In this document: positions 26,100 through 37,345 of the stretch, one piece after another
Numbering within the stretch: position 1 is the first letter of the stretch
How the letters are laid out: each line of letters opens with the position of its first letter
DNA from: Heliopora coerulea
Lineage: Eukaryota > Cnidaria > Anthozoa > Scleralcyonacea > Helioporidae
Reading direction: 5' to 3'
Assembly: GCA_030142905.1 (NCBI GenBank)
Contig: JASJOG010000012.1
Coordinates: 186,001-250,000 of the forward strand
DNA: 64,000 bases
Notes under the pieces: model-generated
What the model was told of the DNA's origin: nothing
The model's database searches: none
Seen by the model: only the letters and a program-made list of their open reading frames with translations
Position numbers and translations under genes: made by a program

Positions 26100-26620
26100 A
26101 TCTTTAAGTTTAGTTTTAAAGGTTTTTAGAGTCGTTGACAACAAGTATTTCGTTGGGCAGTGCATTCCATATTCTAGTTGCTCTTACTAAGTATAATTTG
26201 CTGTACGTAGATGTTTTGTATGGTCGTTCTTCAAAGGCGTTGCTGTTAAATTTTCTTTGAAAGCTTGTGAAGATATTAGGTTCAGTTTTCTTAAGAAGAG
26301 TGAGTTCGTCAAAGGAAGTACGCCCATATGTGGCTTTAAAAAAAGAATACCATATCTAAATATTCATGCCAGTAAGTTAGAGGGAGGTTTGTTTCAATTA
26401 GCCTGTCTTTGTAGGTAGTTTCACTATGAAAGGAAAGACGAAGAATATATTCTGTCGCGCGGTGTTGGACACGTTCAAGTTGTTTTATAAGTTCGTCTAA
26501 CTGTGGGGCCCAAACTTGAGTTGTGTATCCAGGATGTGAACGGACAATTGCCAAGTAGATGGTACGTCTGGTGATGACAGCACAAACCTTTGATGTGGTT
26601 CCTCTTACGTAACTTTTTGA
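26100..26620 (-). mobile_element. LINE 3' fragment
   Basis: On the minus strand the frame reads YLAIVRSHPGYTTQVWAPQ, LERVQHRATEYILRL and LPLTYWHEYLDMVFFFK, and further on YSKLYLVRATRIWNALP. This is the C-terminal region of a CR1/L2/jockey-like reverse transcriptase. The 5' part is gone. The junction near 26620 meets sequence next to the Penelope copy, so the region is a repeat nest. Confidence 0.75.
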
Positions 26621-26839
26621 AAATTTCAAAATGGAAATTTTCAAAATTCCCTTTTCGCAATTTGACGACATCCAACCGGAAAATAATCCAGGGGGGCGCC
26701 ACGAATTCTCCGACGCTGGGGCTAATGTCCCCCACGGACAGGGGACTAAACCAGATTGGTCAGGACCACACACCCCGTATAATTTCCTTATTTGAAGGTC
26801 GAAAACATCAGTTATTTTTCGCAAGAATGATCGCAACAA

Positions 26840-28137
26840 CTGACTAGAAACAGTTTACTTTTGAATTTGAGAATTAGTCGTTTGTAAGGTCCCGGTAATT
26901 GTTGTGATCGGTTTAGCGGTTTTTGTTCTAAGTTCGTATATCAGCTTTCTAGTGTGAGTCGCTGTTTGTAGTTGGTGCTGTAAGTACTAAGTAATGCATT
27001 TTGCCGAATCCCAGTCAATGTTGTGTTTGGTTTGTCGGTGATGTTTGGCAATGTGGTTGGTTTTGTCTCCGTTTTTTGTCGCTCGTTTGTGTTCTGTGAG
27101 TCGTATATTTAAGTTTCCGCTAGTCTCACCTATATAAGTGGCTTGGCAGTCGGAGCAATTAATTTTGTAAACTGCACCTTGTCTTTCATGTGGTTGTTCT
27201 CTGTCCATTACGTTAGTCAGTACATGTCGTAAAGTTGTGATCGGTTTGTGCGCTACTCGTATGTTGTATGGTCGTAAGATACGCGAGATAATCTCAGACG
27301 TACCTTTTATGTAGGGTATCGTTGCTGTAGTTGTTGTCGGACTGTTGTTTTCGTTGCGTTCATTGTCTTTGTAAGTGTTAAGTTTGATGAAGTCAGAGTT
27401 AGTTGTTTTTGTGGAAAACGCGTTGTCAAGTAGTCATATTCTTGGCGTAGAGCGTCGGGTGAGTCACAAACGAGTTGTGCGCGTAGCGTTGTGCGAGGTT
27501 GGATTGTATGATGATTGGCCCAGTAGCCTGCCAGTATGCGTTGGTTTCCTGTAGACAGTGGTCTGTAGTTTGTTATTGCCACGACTTACCAAACAGTCTA
27601 GGAAAGGAATAGCTCCGTCTTCTTCAATCTCTTTGGTAAATTGTATGTGACTGTTCTGTTCGTTAACGTGGTTGTGAAACTCGTCAATCCCGTCTTCGGG
27701 TAGTGCAGTAATCGTGTCGTCAACGTAACGAAACCAAAAAGGTAACGTGTGTTTGTAAGTTGCAAGAGCTCGTTCCTCTATGAATTGCATCACAATTTCA
27801 CCAACCACAACAGAGACGGGTGAGACCATTGCTGTGCCGTGTAACTGTTTGTAGTGTTTACCGTTGTATTGAAAGTAAGTTGATGTGAGGCAAAGTTCCA
27901 GTAGTTCCACGATGTCCTCTGAAGGTAAAGGAAATACGTCAGTAAATTCGTTGATGGCAGTTTTGGTGCATTCTAGTGCCAGTTGAAGCGGAATACCGGT
28001 AAACAGTGATTTCACGTCAAAAGACACTAGTTTGTAGTTGTGTGGTATTTGTGCTGTTTTGAGATTATTGATGAAGGTTTCAGTCGATTTTAGTTTATGT
28101 TGTGACTTACGGTAACTATATAGCTTCATTCTGTGGG
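26840..28137 (-). mobile_element. Penelope-like retroelement (family 2), copy A, 5'-truncated
   Basis: The minus strand encodes RT from SFDVKSLFTGIPLQLAL through the catalytic FRYVDDTITALP box (about 27700-27735) to FLDCLVSRGNNKL and YRKPTH (27464-28129). The C-terminal GIY-YIG domain (VYKINCSDCQATYIGETSGN, 26987-27208) lies in another frame. At least one frameshift separates the two, in 27310-27470. The N-terminus before SFDVKSLF is mostly absent. It differs from family 1 (YVDD versus YRDD). Confidence 0.85.
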
Positions 28138-28720
28138 TCGCTTACTTACGAACTTTTCAAATACTTAACAACCATACTGCAACCACTAACCAACAAGTCA
28201 CCGACAAACCAAACACCACCGACAAACCAAACACAACATTGACTGGGATACGGCAAAATGCATTACTTACAGAACCAATTACAAACAGCGACTCACACTA
28301 GAAAACTGGTATACGAACTTAGAACAAAAACCACTAAACCGATCGCAATTACCGGGACCTTACAAACGACTAATTCTCAAATTCAAACGTGCGAACAACC
28401 AGTAGACTTAACACTTCGACAAACTGATAATTAACGCCTACACAACCACACCCACTGCTTTTCACAAACTATCACACCTCCATGACCCATACGATCACTC
28501 ACTTATGACGCATGAACCAGATACAAATACAGGCGAACCTGACATTTACTCTCCTTTTGACTCTGAAGATGACCGCCGCTAAGGCTGTCGAAACGTCAGT
28601 CACTTCCACCAACAGTCTTTCTCAAGACTACACTAACCTGAACGATCAACATCCACAAACATGTCACGATTCTCCCAAGTTCAAACCATTTACTTTATTA
28701 CGAGAAAGGTTCTGTAACTA
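28138..28720 (+). mobile_element. Penelope-like retroelement (family 2), copy B, 3' end only
   Basis: Starting directly where copy A ends, the plus strand carries the last part of the same coding region (AACATTGACTGGGATACGG through CGACTCACACTAGAAAAC) and then the 3' UTR and tail. The same segment is present in copy A on the other strand at 26880-27040, so these are two copies joined head to head rather than one broken element. The tail contains a hammerhead-like motif. Confidence 0.75.
28551..28602 (+). ncRNA. Hammerhead-like motif 3, family-2 Penelope tail
   Basis: TGACT (28558-28562), CTGAAGA (28563-28569), stem II GAC-C-GCC / GGC-T-GTC with a five-base loop, GAAA (28590-28593), CGTC, then AGTCA (28598-28602). 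TGACT and AGTCA pair perfectly as stem I, and GTC is the standard cleavage triplet. Stem III is minimal, as known for Penelope hammerheads. An extra T follows CTGAAGA. Confidence 0.6.
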
Positions 28721-30991
28721 TATTTATTAGAAGCCTTTTTGACTGCTGGGAAGTTTTGCATCGAAGGTGAATCGGATTCACTTTCGAAATTTTCATCAAA
28801 TCGACATCGGTTTTCACTGGTTTAGCCATTTCAGACAGGAAACATCAGTTAAAGAGGTACTGTAATCATTTTTATCATTACTCACTATATTCTTGACGTC
28901 TATAAACTGGTTGATATTCTTGTGTTAATTGGGACAGTTTTCGCCTCACTTTAATTTATTTTTTGAAAACAGTCTTGAGCAACGATATTTCGTTGAATAG
29001 GACTTCAATGCAACCATATTTTTTCCAAAAACATTTATAAACTAAGAGGGTTAATACCCTACGGTCGTCTTGCCGCGAAGATGAAATGGGAATCTTCATT
29101 GTGCTTCATTGCTTTTTGTGATGTTAACACGGTAAGCTTTATTGAAAAATCCAAATAGAAACTTACTACAATGAAAAAAATCAAGACGTTTATAACTGAC
29201 TTTTACTTGTGACTTTAAATGGCAAACTAACTTCACAGCTCGACATCATGGAAAAATCACCAACAAAGGCATGAGTGTCCTTAGTGACCCAGCTTGTATA
29301 GTCACTTTCTTTTCTCGATTTTTAAGATGAACAAAGCCAATAATTACTCGTCAGGTACTTCAACCGACGCCAAAACTCATTTACAAACTTTCCGTCTCCT
29401 CGTTGCCATAATTCTAACACTGCAAAACATTGCCATAACGCAAAACCGGGAAATATCGTTGCGAGAAAAAAGTTTCCGTGTCTCCGCCACAAGCTGAATT
29501 GGGTTTCAGAAAAGCAGATCCTTCCTGGGAATGCAAGAATGTTTGACTGACTGTCGTAACATTCTTGTTCCACAGGTACCAAGCCCACTTCTTTAACGTC
29601 CATTTCATGGGCGGCAGAACTCCGAACGGTGGGTACGAATTTTCCCGTTTTTTTCTGATTTTACCAGGACTCCTAAGCATTTTCACTTTAGGAAAAGTCT
29701 TGTTAAATTTCGCTCTTCAAAGTAAGAACATAGTTGACTAAGCCAGAAAGTTGGCATTCAAAATCTTTTTCCGCCCTTCGCCTTGTTTCGATGATTTTGC
29801 CACGATGTAGTTTGTAGTTGCATCTTAACCCTTCACTCACTACATGGTAACGTTATCTTGAACTTAACTGAATTCGTGACTTCATCACACTAAGAAACAG
29901 GGAAACCGTATTGAAGTGACGTATGTCCTAAACGTTACACAAACCCAAACTAACATTCTCACACTATGAACGTTTCAAATCAACATTTCAATGGAGATTT
30001 CTACTTTACATCAACTAAGTGCAAAATAACGTTACCAATTACCACACAAATTACAGTTAGAATGACAAAATCAACATTTAAGGATGTAAGTAAGACTAGA
30101 TCTAAAACATTAGAGTATCTGATGCTCCTTTGGTCAAAAGTTCGTTCAGTTAGATGTCTTAACTGGAACAAACTTACAGTAAATAAATTGCTCTAAAATC
30201 CGAGGTAAACAGACTTCTAGCTGAAGTTAAAACAACTGAAATCATGAACTTAGAGACAATTCTGACCACGCATCGTCAATTTTGTACATTATTTCTAAAC
30301 ACAATTCTTACGAATGCGGTACTCTTCTCAAAAACTCAACTAGTTCGGAAAAATTTAAAAGTCCTTTTCGGGAAGGAAGGACTTTTTGCCATCTCAAAAG
30401 AAAACCATACACTTACTAAAACTTACAACGTCTCCAAAAGCAAATATTTACTGCAATTTTGAGAAACAGAAAAAGCAGTGTGGGCTAGGTAGCGCATTCT
30501 GGTACGCATTATGATAAAAACATACTCATGAAGTAGTAACTTTTCATTTTCTTGTTAACGTTTAGCACCACGAGTATTGCTTAACGTTTAAGGAAAAAAA
30601 TGCAAATTGAACAGGAATGTAGTTGATTTGGAAAAGACCAACACCTACCATACTACAGACCGAAAAAACCTTGGCAAATCTCACATAAACATTTAAAGAA
30701 AAGGGCAGCCAAATAGCCAATTGATCATTTTTTATGAATGACTACTTTAAGCTCGTCCCTTTAAGATTTGGTCCTTAAAACAAACATTAACATTAAGTAA
30801 AAGTTAGCAACAAGCTAACAATGAACACAAGCTGACATAAGCTATGCCCATATCTGCAACGCACATATCAACCTTATAGATAAGTCTTTGTCCTAATGTT
30901 GCACTCATGTCCTTTCGAAATACCATATATTTTTCGCAATCCAAAATATTTTGAAAGTAACATCTTGTCCTTTTTTTTGTGTGTGTTTTAA
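28721..30991. other. Intergenic, nothing recognised
   Basis: About 2.3 kb without a supported exon. Frames reach about 93 codons at most (29322-29603, minus) and show no domain. No clear inverted repeats were seen. Confidence 0.4.
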
Positions 30992-33900
30992 TTACTCATA
31001 GTCATTCTCGTTTTTCTCGTCTAAAGTGTAATTGCAGCAATTCTTGTGCCCTTCGTCCCATGCATAAGCTTGACAAGCGCGCGAGCAGTACACTTCCGGA
31101 CATTTGGCACAACGTTTCAATTTCGTCCCCACGCCATCCATGCATGCTCCACACCGTCGCATAGGCTCAATTCCGTAACGTTTCCGGTACTTAGTCAAAA
31201 TCTAGGGAAAGTTAAAGGATGAATGACGTTAGGGTTATAAAAAGTATAAGCGATTTACTTACATGTACATGAATGACTGCGCATTCAAAGCGAAAAGTTA
31301 TAATTCAATGAGCAACAGTAAGAGAAGGCAAATACATAAGATGGCAGCCCACTGCAGTAGTGGCGCTAAAACTACCACTAACATCAACCACAACCACCAA
31401 CTCCACCACCAATACCGCCAACCCAAACAGTACCCAAACGCACTACCACAACTACCAACTACACCAATACCAACAACCCACACCGTCACAAACACCATCA
31501 CTACAAACACTGTCATCACCGACTAATACCACCACCACCGACACACCTACCCCACCACCATCGCCTACACAGCCAGCTCTGCCAACATCGCCAGTACCAC
31601 CAACCCCACCACTAAACTCATGAAACACTCCGCAATCACCACCACCACTACAAACATTGTCACTAGCACCACTAATACCACCACCACCGACGCACCACCC
31701 CTAACCCCATGGCCACTGATATAACCAACACCGCCAACATCACCACCACTTCACACTACCAAATCTACCAACTACTGTGCCATTGCCACCACCAACGCAC
31801 CAACCAACCCGACCGCCAAGGCCACTGCCATGACCAACACCGCCAACTCTTCCCACATTACTACCACCACCACCAACTCCTTCACTCACTCCGCCATCAC
31901 CATCACCACCACCACCAACAGCAAGACTAGTACCAATGACCACCACAGTATCTACAAGTTCAGTAACCAACACCAGCAGTATGCATTACATCATTATAAC
32001 CTTAATCCTCCTATCTTTTCCACTCCTTGCAAATCCCGGCTCGCAGTTCGTGGTGACTGCTAGCATTAACCATAGGCAAAGAATGAAAATACTAATGGCC
32101 AGCATATAACGCTGAGGGAAGATATAGATGTAGCGACTAAAATAAAGGAAGTTAACGACGAACTAAAGCAAATATGCACCAGACATGGATTCTATTTCAT
32201 AGATAACTCTGGTATAAATAGTACAAACCTAAACGGCAATAAACTGCACCTCAATCCCAAAGGTTCAGCCCTCTTAGCCGTTCGGTTAATCAAGTTTCTT
32301 CAAGGAGAGAGAAAATTGATGGCGGCCAGTAACCAAACACTTGAAAATTTTCCTACAGCAGTCATTCGACAACTGGGGGACCTACTGATGTTGATGCCAT
32401 CCCGACCTGGATTGAAAAACCGAAGGCAGAGAAAGAGAACTCGTTAATCTCGTCACAGTGTGATCCAACATTAAATCCAGGATACAGCTCCACAGATTAT
32501 GAAACAAACTCGGATAACCCGTTATCACACTCGAGCAAAGGTATTTATCCAAAATTAAAAGGGTTTAAAATTGGGCACTTAAATATTACAAGCTTAGTTA
32601 AACAAATTGAGGAGCTAAGGGTTTTTATCTGTAGCCAACCCTTTGATATTATATGTATAAACGAAACGAGATTAGACTGTTCTATTCACAATAACGAGAT
32701 TGGCATCACTGGTTATGATTTAGTAAGAAAAGACCGAAATCGAAATGGAGGTGGTGTTGCGATATATCTGCGGAATATCATTCCGTTTATGGAACGAAGT
32801 GATTTAATAGCCGAAAATGTTGAAGCGATTTGCCTTGAAATTAAAAAGCCAAAAAGTAAACCGGTACTGGTTTCCACATGGTATCGCCCACCAGACTCAA
32901 ATATTGAATTACTTAATCGTTTTGAAAATTTCCTTAAGGAAATCGATAAAGAGGACAAAGAAATAATCATAACAGGTGATTTCAACATTGACCTATTAAA
33001 GGTAGTTAGCAATAATCCTAACGCTAAAAAATTGAAAGATCTAATGGACATATATCAACTACAACAACATATTGAAAAGCCAACTAGGATAACTAGCTCA
33101 TCAAAAACACTAATTGATCTTATCCTCACAAAAATTGATGATCCTAAGACTATTGATTCAGGAGTCATGGACTTGGGGATAAGTGATCATAGTCTTATAT
33201 ATATTTGTAGGAAAATAGGAATCCCTAGGGACAAACCCAAATTAATAGAGACTAGACAGTTCAAGCATTTCAATGCAGTCGAATTCCAAAACAATCTCAG
33301 AGAAATATTTATTACTTGTTCAATAAATTATGCTTTACATTATCAATTGTTATGGCTTTATTCCGCGTTTTATGCTGGGCATCAGTATTCATTTTTCGCC
33401 TAAGATTCCCGCCTGGTTCTTCCGTTGCCAGCATTAACCATAACCAACACGCATTTATCTTTAATCGGATGTGTGGAACTGGCAGCGAGATGTGTGCCTG
33501 GATTTTCAACGAGAGATAAAAAAGCCTTACCTCACGAAAGAGAGATCGCAGGTTCGTCGCCGCTACATTTCTTCGTAAGCAAAATGATATATCAGTTAAT
33601 GCATTTCGATAGTCGTGGATCTCGAGAAACGCTCGTGCGCGACGAAAAACTGTTTTCTGCAAGATCGCCCGTGCCTCGTCGTTGTCTAGAAATTTATAAA
33701 AAGTTCGTTTTATCACGTTCCAACATGACCTACAATATGGTTACAAGCTGCCAAAAATGACGACGGCAAGAACCCGACTTAGGATTCGAGTTAGGATTTG
33801 AGTTGGGATTCGGGTTGGGAGTCGGGTTAGGGTCAGGGTTAGGGTTAGCTCCAGACGCGGGTACGAAGCGATAATATACATTTTTAGATAACAAATGTAT

Positions 33901-36107
33901 TACTTTGTTGCTACGAATCCTAACACGAATCCTAACACGAATCCTAACTCGAATCCTAACTCGAATCCTGACGAGAATCCTGACTCGAACTCTGACACGA
34001 ATCCCAGCTAAGGTGACCAACTAACTCGCCGAAAATGTGAAGTATTTCGACTTCATTTCAGAATTATCCTCAGGGTCACATGAACAGGATATTTCATGAA
34101 TAGACCTACACTACTAAAATCAACTAGAAAAGTTGACCAATAAAACCCAAGGCAGTTTACATAAATAATTTTCAAATCGGACTCAGGAGTGCAGGTAAAC
34201 ATTGCAGCGAAATCCCAATTCAAATCGCCGCAAAAATCTAAGTGTACATGGACATTGACAGGAGACTTGTGTATCTGTCTTGAGCAGGCAATCGAAGAAC
34301 TAACTTTCTTCTTGACTTACCTTCAAAACTTCGGATTACAGCTTGGGTACAGTCGACAATCGCCTCTCGCCAATTCTTCATTGTCAGATGACATTGAGCA
34401 CGATTTGTGTACAAAATTGACGGCAAAACAAACCTAGAATAATTCAAAAGGTAACCAACGTATGTAGGTAACTATCTGATTGGTATTGACTGTGTATTTT
34501 GGTCCAGTAATTCTATCAGCTAACACTAAGTGGCGAGATCGGCGAGTTTAAATTTAGTCTTCACGATCATGCGTTTGTTATGACCTACAATATTAAAGCA
34601 TGGTTTAAAATGATAAAAGTTACACCGAAAACACTGTAGTGGGCATTATTTATTTAGACAAATAACAAACAGTTTCTTTGCGTGGATTTTCGACTTTAAC
34701 TTTATCGAAAATTCACTCGAAGAAATTGCGTTTGTTATTCATCTAAATGGATAATGCACCTTATATTCGGTTTAACTCTTATCCGGTTCCTGTTTAACAT
34801 ATTTAAATTAGTTAGCTTAGCTTTGTACGCAGCAAGCGACCAAGATATCATTCGGAATTTTGCCTTCTAATCTGTCTTATAAAATTCATTAAGAATTTAT
34901 AAGGAAAAAAAGAAAATCATAACCGTGTCGTGTCTTTATATGTGATAAAGACAGATGTGCCTTTATAGGTGAAGAAAAAGTTAATTTTTTCGGCTTAGAA
35001 AACATAAATTTCCAAACTTTCTTCACAAATTAGCGTATTAAGAGAAGAATTTTATAAGACATTTAAAAAACTCGCAGTACGTGCTTTATCGGGTCTAATA
35101 CACTCGGCTATCGCCTTGTGTTTTAAATCCTATTATAAAACTCATTAATAATTCACAAGTATATCATTCAATCAGACGCGCTGAATGGCACCACGTGAGC
35201 GAACTGGAAATACCATGAAAGTAGTGAGCCGAGAACTTGAACTGTTTTTTCCAGTCCTTGAAATATAATTTCACACAATCGGTTTATTCATCTATACACT
35301 CATTACCAATACACTAATTCATTGTATCAATACACTAATTGATTCTGAGAAGTCATTCAAAGTCCTCCACAATTCGGGCTACACCAGGTTTTCAAGTACT
35401 AGGAATTCGTTCCAATCCTCGGCTTCGCCTCGGACTCGAACGAATTCCTCGTTCTTGGAAACTATGTCTAGTCCCAACTGGAGGCCTTTAAATATTACAT
35501 AAAGCACTCCTGCTTGGTTTTTAAATATTACTTAATAATCTATCATTTGGGAGGAAATAATTTGCAGTGCTACGTTAATGTCAGTCTTACCAGTTGGTTT
35601 TCTTTTGTTCACTTGGTTTTCCAAAGCCTTCCACCGGCGGAACACACTCCAGGCCTAATGTATAGCATTTCAATGCCGCTTCGAACTTTTCCTCCTTGTA
35701 TTTTTTATTTCCTTCTTCTTTATACTTCTGTGCTTTTACGAAACTGAACTTCTTTTCCACGTTGACCTTCTGGAACATCCGCTCACTTGCTTTCCACTTC
35801 CTGAGAAAAAATTAACAAACGCATTAACAACGGGAAATATCGGTTGTAGTGCGAGGCGGTTTTCGAAAAAAACCGAAACCGTAAACCGTCGCGAAAAAAA
35901 CGATAAAACCGACCTTTCGCATTAACTAATTTACTGTGGATCAAAAGAAAGTTAAGAAATGTGTTTACTTTATGAAGTGATAATATTGTTGAAATCATAA
36001 TAGATTATTTAACCTTGATCATTTATACACCAAGATTTGAAAATCCATGCATTTAACAGAAATGCTTATGACCCTGATGTCCAAAATACTAACCTGACTT
36101 GCGGCAT
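30992..36107 (-). CDS. TPR protein with C-terminal MYND zinc finger
   Basis: Five exons in transcript order: 36094-36107, 35591-35800, 34321-34433, 33531-33685 and 30992-31201. Every donor is GT, every acceptor AG, and all phases agree; the product is 233 residues. Residues 20-160 carry TPR-type helices: AQKYKEEGNKKYKEEKFEAA, YTNRAQCHLTMKNWREAI, and RRARAFLEIHDYRNALTDI. Residues 181-220 form a MYND finger (C181, C184, C195, C198, C203, C207, H216, C219/220; motif CPEVYCSRACQ). This layout suits a chaperone or adaptor that binds proteins through both modules. I do not recognise a named vertebrate orthologue. The last intron holds a LINE and a CAC-rich tract. The start is the first Met in a 14-nt coding exon with no acceptor visible upstream. 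Confidence 0.82.
31355..31965. repeat. CAC/ACC-rich simple sequence
   Basis: About 600 bp made almost entirely of ACC, CAC, CAA and CAT words on the plus strand. It produces overlapping Thr/His/Pro-rich frames that I regard as artefacts. It sits in the last intron of the TPR-MYND gene. Confidence 0.85.
32080..33306 (+). mobile_element. LINE fragment with SGNH-like ORF1 end and AP-endonuclease
   Basis: The first part reads HGFYFIDNSGINSTNL...LHLNPKGSALLA, the end of an SGNH/esterase-like domain found in ORF1 of some CR1-like LINEs. After a spacer comes KIGHLNITSL, ICINETRLD, GGGVAIYLRN, STWYRPPDS, ITGDFNIDLL and LGISDHSLIY, the apurinic endonuclease of ORF2 with its catalytic E, D/N and SDH residues. 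It stops abruptly near 33306 before any RT, so it is truncated at both ends. It lies antisense in the last intron of the TPR-MYND gene. Confidence 0.8.
33774..34012. repeat. Inverted 12-bp arrays derived from telomere-like sequence
   Basis: On the left are G-rich units (GATTCGAGTTAG and variants) passing into GGGTTAGGG. On the right are C-rich units (CGAATCCTAACA and variants), roughly the complement. The arrays are separated by about 65 bp and could form a long hairpin. They lie in intron 3 of the TPR-MYND gene. Confidence 0.75.
34876..35545. mobile_element. Foldback element, copy 2, split by another insertion
   Basis: The left arm (AAAATCATAACCGTGTC, AAATTTCCAAACTTTCTTC) and half of the central hairpin match copy 1 at 13358-13867. 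After about 35131 the match stops and resumes at about 35503 with AAAGCACTCCTGCTTGG. The intervening 370 bp contain another hairpin (GGAATTCGTTCCAATCCTCG ... CGAACGAATTCC). The right arm is missing. Located in intron 2 of the TPR-MYND gene. Confidence 0.65.
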
Positions 36108-36667
36108 GATCGCACCTTCGATCCGACAGAGTGCTACTCGCGTTGAATCCGAATTCACGTTGAATGCAAAGTCGATAAAATCAAATCGATAAATGCTGAA
36201 TCGGTTTTTCGGTTTTCTGACGTGAAGGAAACCGACAAAACCGATCTCTAAATAAAACCAATCTTTTCCGATTAACCACCCCACACCAATCGATTGTTAA
36301 ATTGAACACCAAGCGTTTAGTGTGAACAGTGACACATGAAATTATGTGAGCTAGTGGGTTCGGCGTAAGGCTACGGCACTACGTTGCAGGTTTAGGACGA
36401 ACTAACTGCCTTAAGGCCCGTTTAGTCTTTTGACTTTGTCTGCGATTTTTCTCACCCAATTAACAACGACCTAAAATTCCTTGCAGGGGTGTTGTTAATC
36501 CATTTTGTTTGAGGGGTGTCCGGTTTAATATGCCCGAAGATCGTGTTCTTTCAAATTTCAGGCCATGTGTGGTGTACCCTCGCTTCCTCAACCCTAATAC
36601 GTAAATTAAATATAAACCAGTAACCAAAAGGAATTTTGACCTAACATACCGAATACACCCAAATTCT

Positions 36668-37345
36668 ATGCCAACATCACCATTTTCACCTCCTCAACTT
36701 CATGGTCAATTTCCATCTCCACTTTCACACCCACTTTCACTCCCACTTCCATCTCTACACCATCACCACCACCACCACCACCACTTTCATCTCCTCAACT
36801 TCATGGTCTGTTTCCATCTCCACTTTCACACCCACTTTCACTCCCACTTCCATCTCTACACCATCACCACGACCATCACCATTTTCATCTCCTCAATTTC
36901 ATGGTCCATTTCCATCTCCACTTTCACACCCACTTTCACTCCCACTTCCATATCTACACCATCACCACGACCATCACAACTTTCATCTCCTCAACTTCAT
37001 GGTCCATTTCCATCTCCACTTTCACACCCACTTTCACTCCCACTTCCATCTCTACACCATCACCACGACCATCACCATTTTCATCTCCTCAATTTCATGG
37101 TCCATTTCCATCTCCACTTTCACACCCACCTTCACTCCCACTTCCATATCTACACCATCACCACTTTCATCTCCTCAACTTCATGGTCCATTTCCATCTC
37201 CACTTTCACACCCACTGTCACTCCCACTTCCATCTCTACACTATCACCATCACCATCATCACCACTTTCATCTCCTCAAACTCATGGTCCAGTCCACCTC
37301 CACTTTCACGCCCACTTTCATGTATTCTTTCCCAGTCTTCGCTAC
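36668..37345. repeat. 98-bp minisatellite, about seven units
   Basis: The word CATGGTC recurs at 36701, 36802, 36900, 36998, 37096, 37182 and 37283, giving units of 86-101 bp (mostly 98) made of TCATCTCCTCAACTTC, CCATTTCCATCTCCAC and CACACCCACTTTCAC plus variable CAC/GAC triplets. All three forward frames are open across it because each unit is pyrimidine-rich. Since 98 is not a multiple of three, each unit changes frame, which argues against a repeat protein. Confidence 0.85.

Noticed and set aside
26475..26847. Frames of 85-86 codons on both strands at 26475-26735 and 26590-26847.
   Set aside because: They overlap the LINE fragment or unassigned repeat sequence and show no domain or splice context.
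31263..32063. Several overlapping Thr/His/Pro-rich and Gly/Val-rich frames on both strands.
   Set aside because: They are translations of CAC/ACC simple sequence in an intron, with no unique domain.
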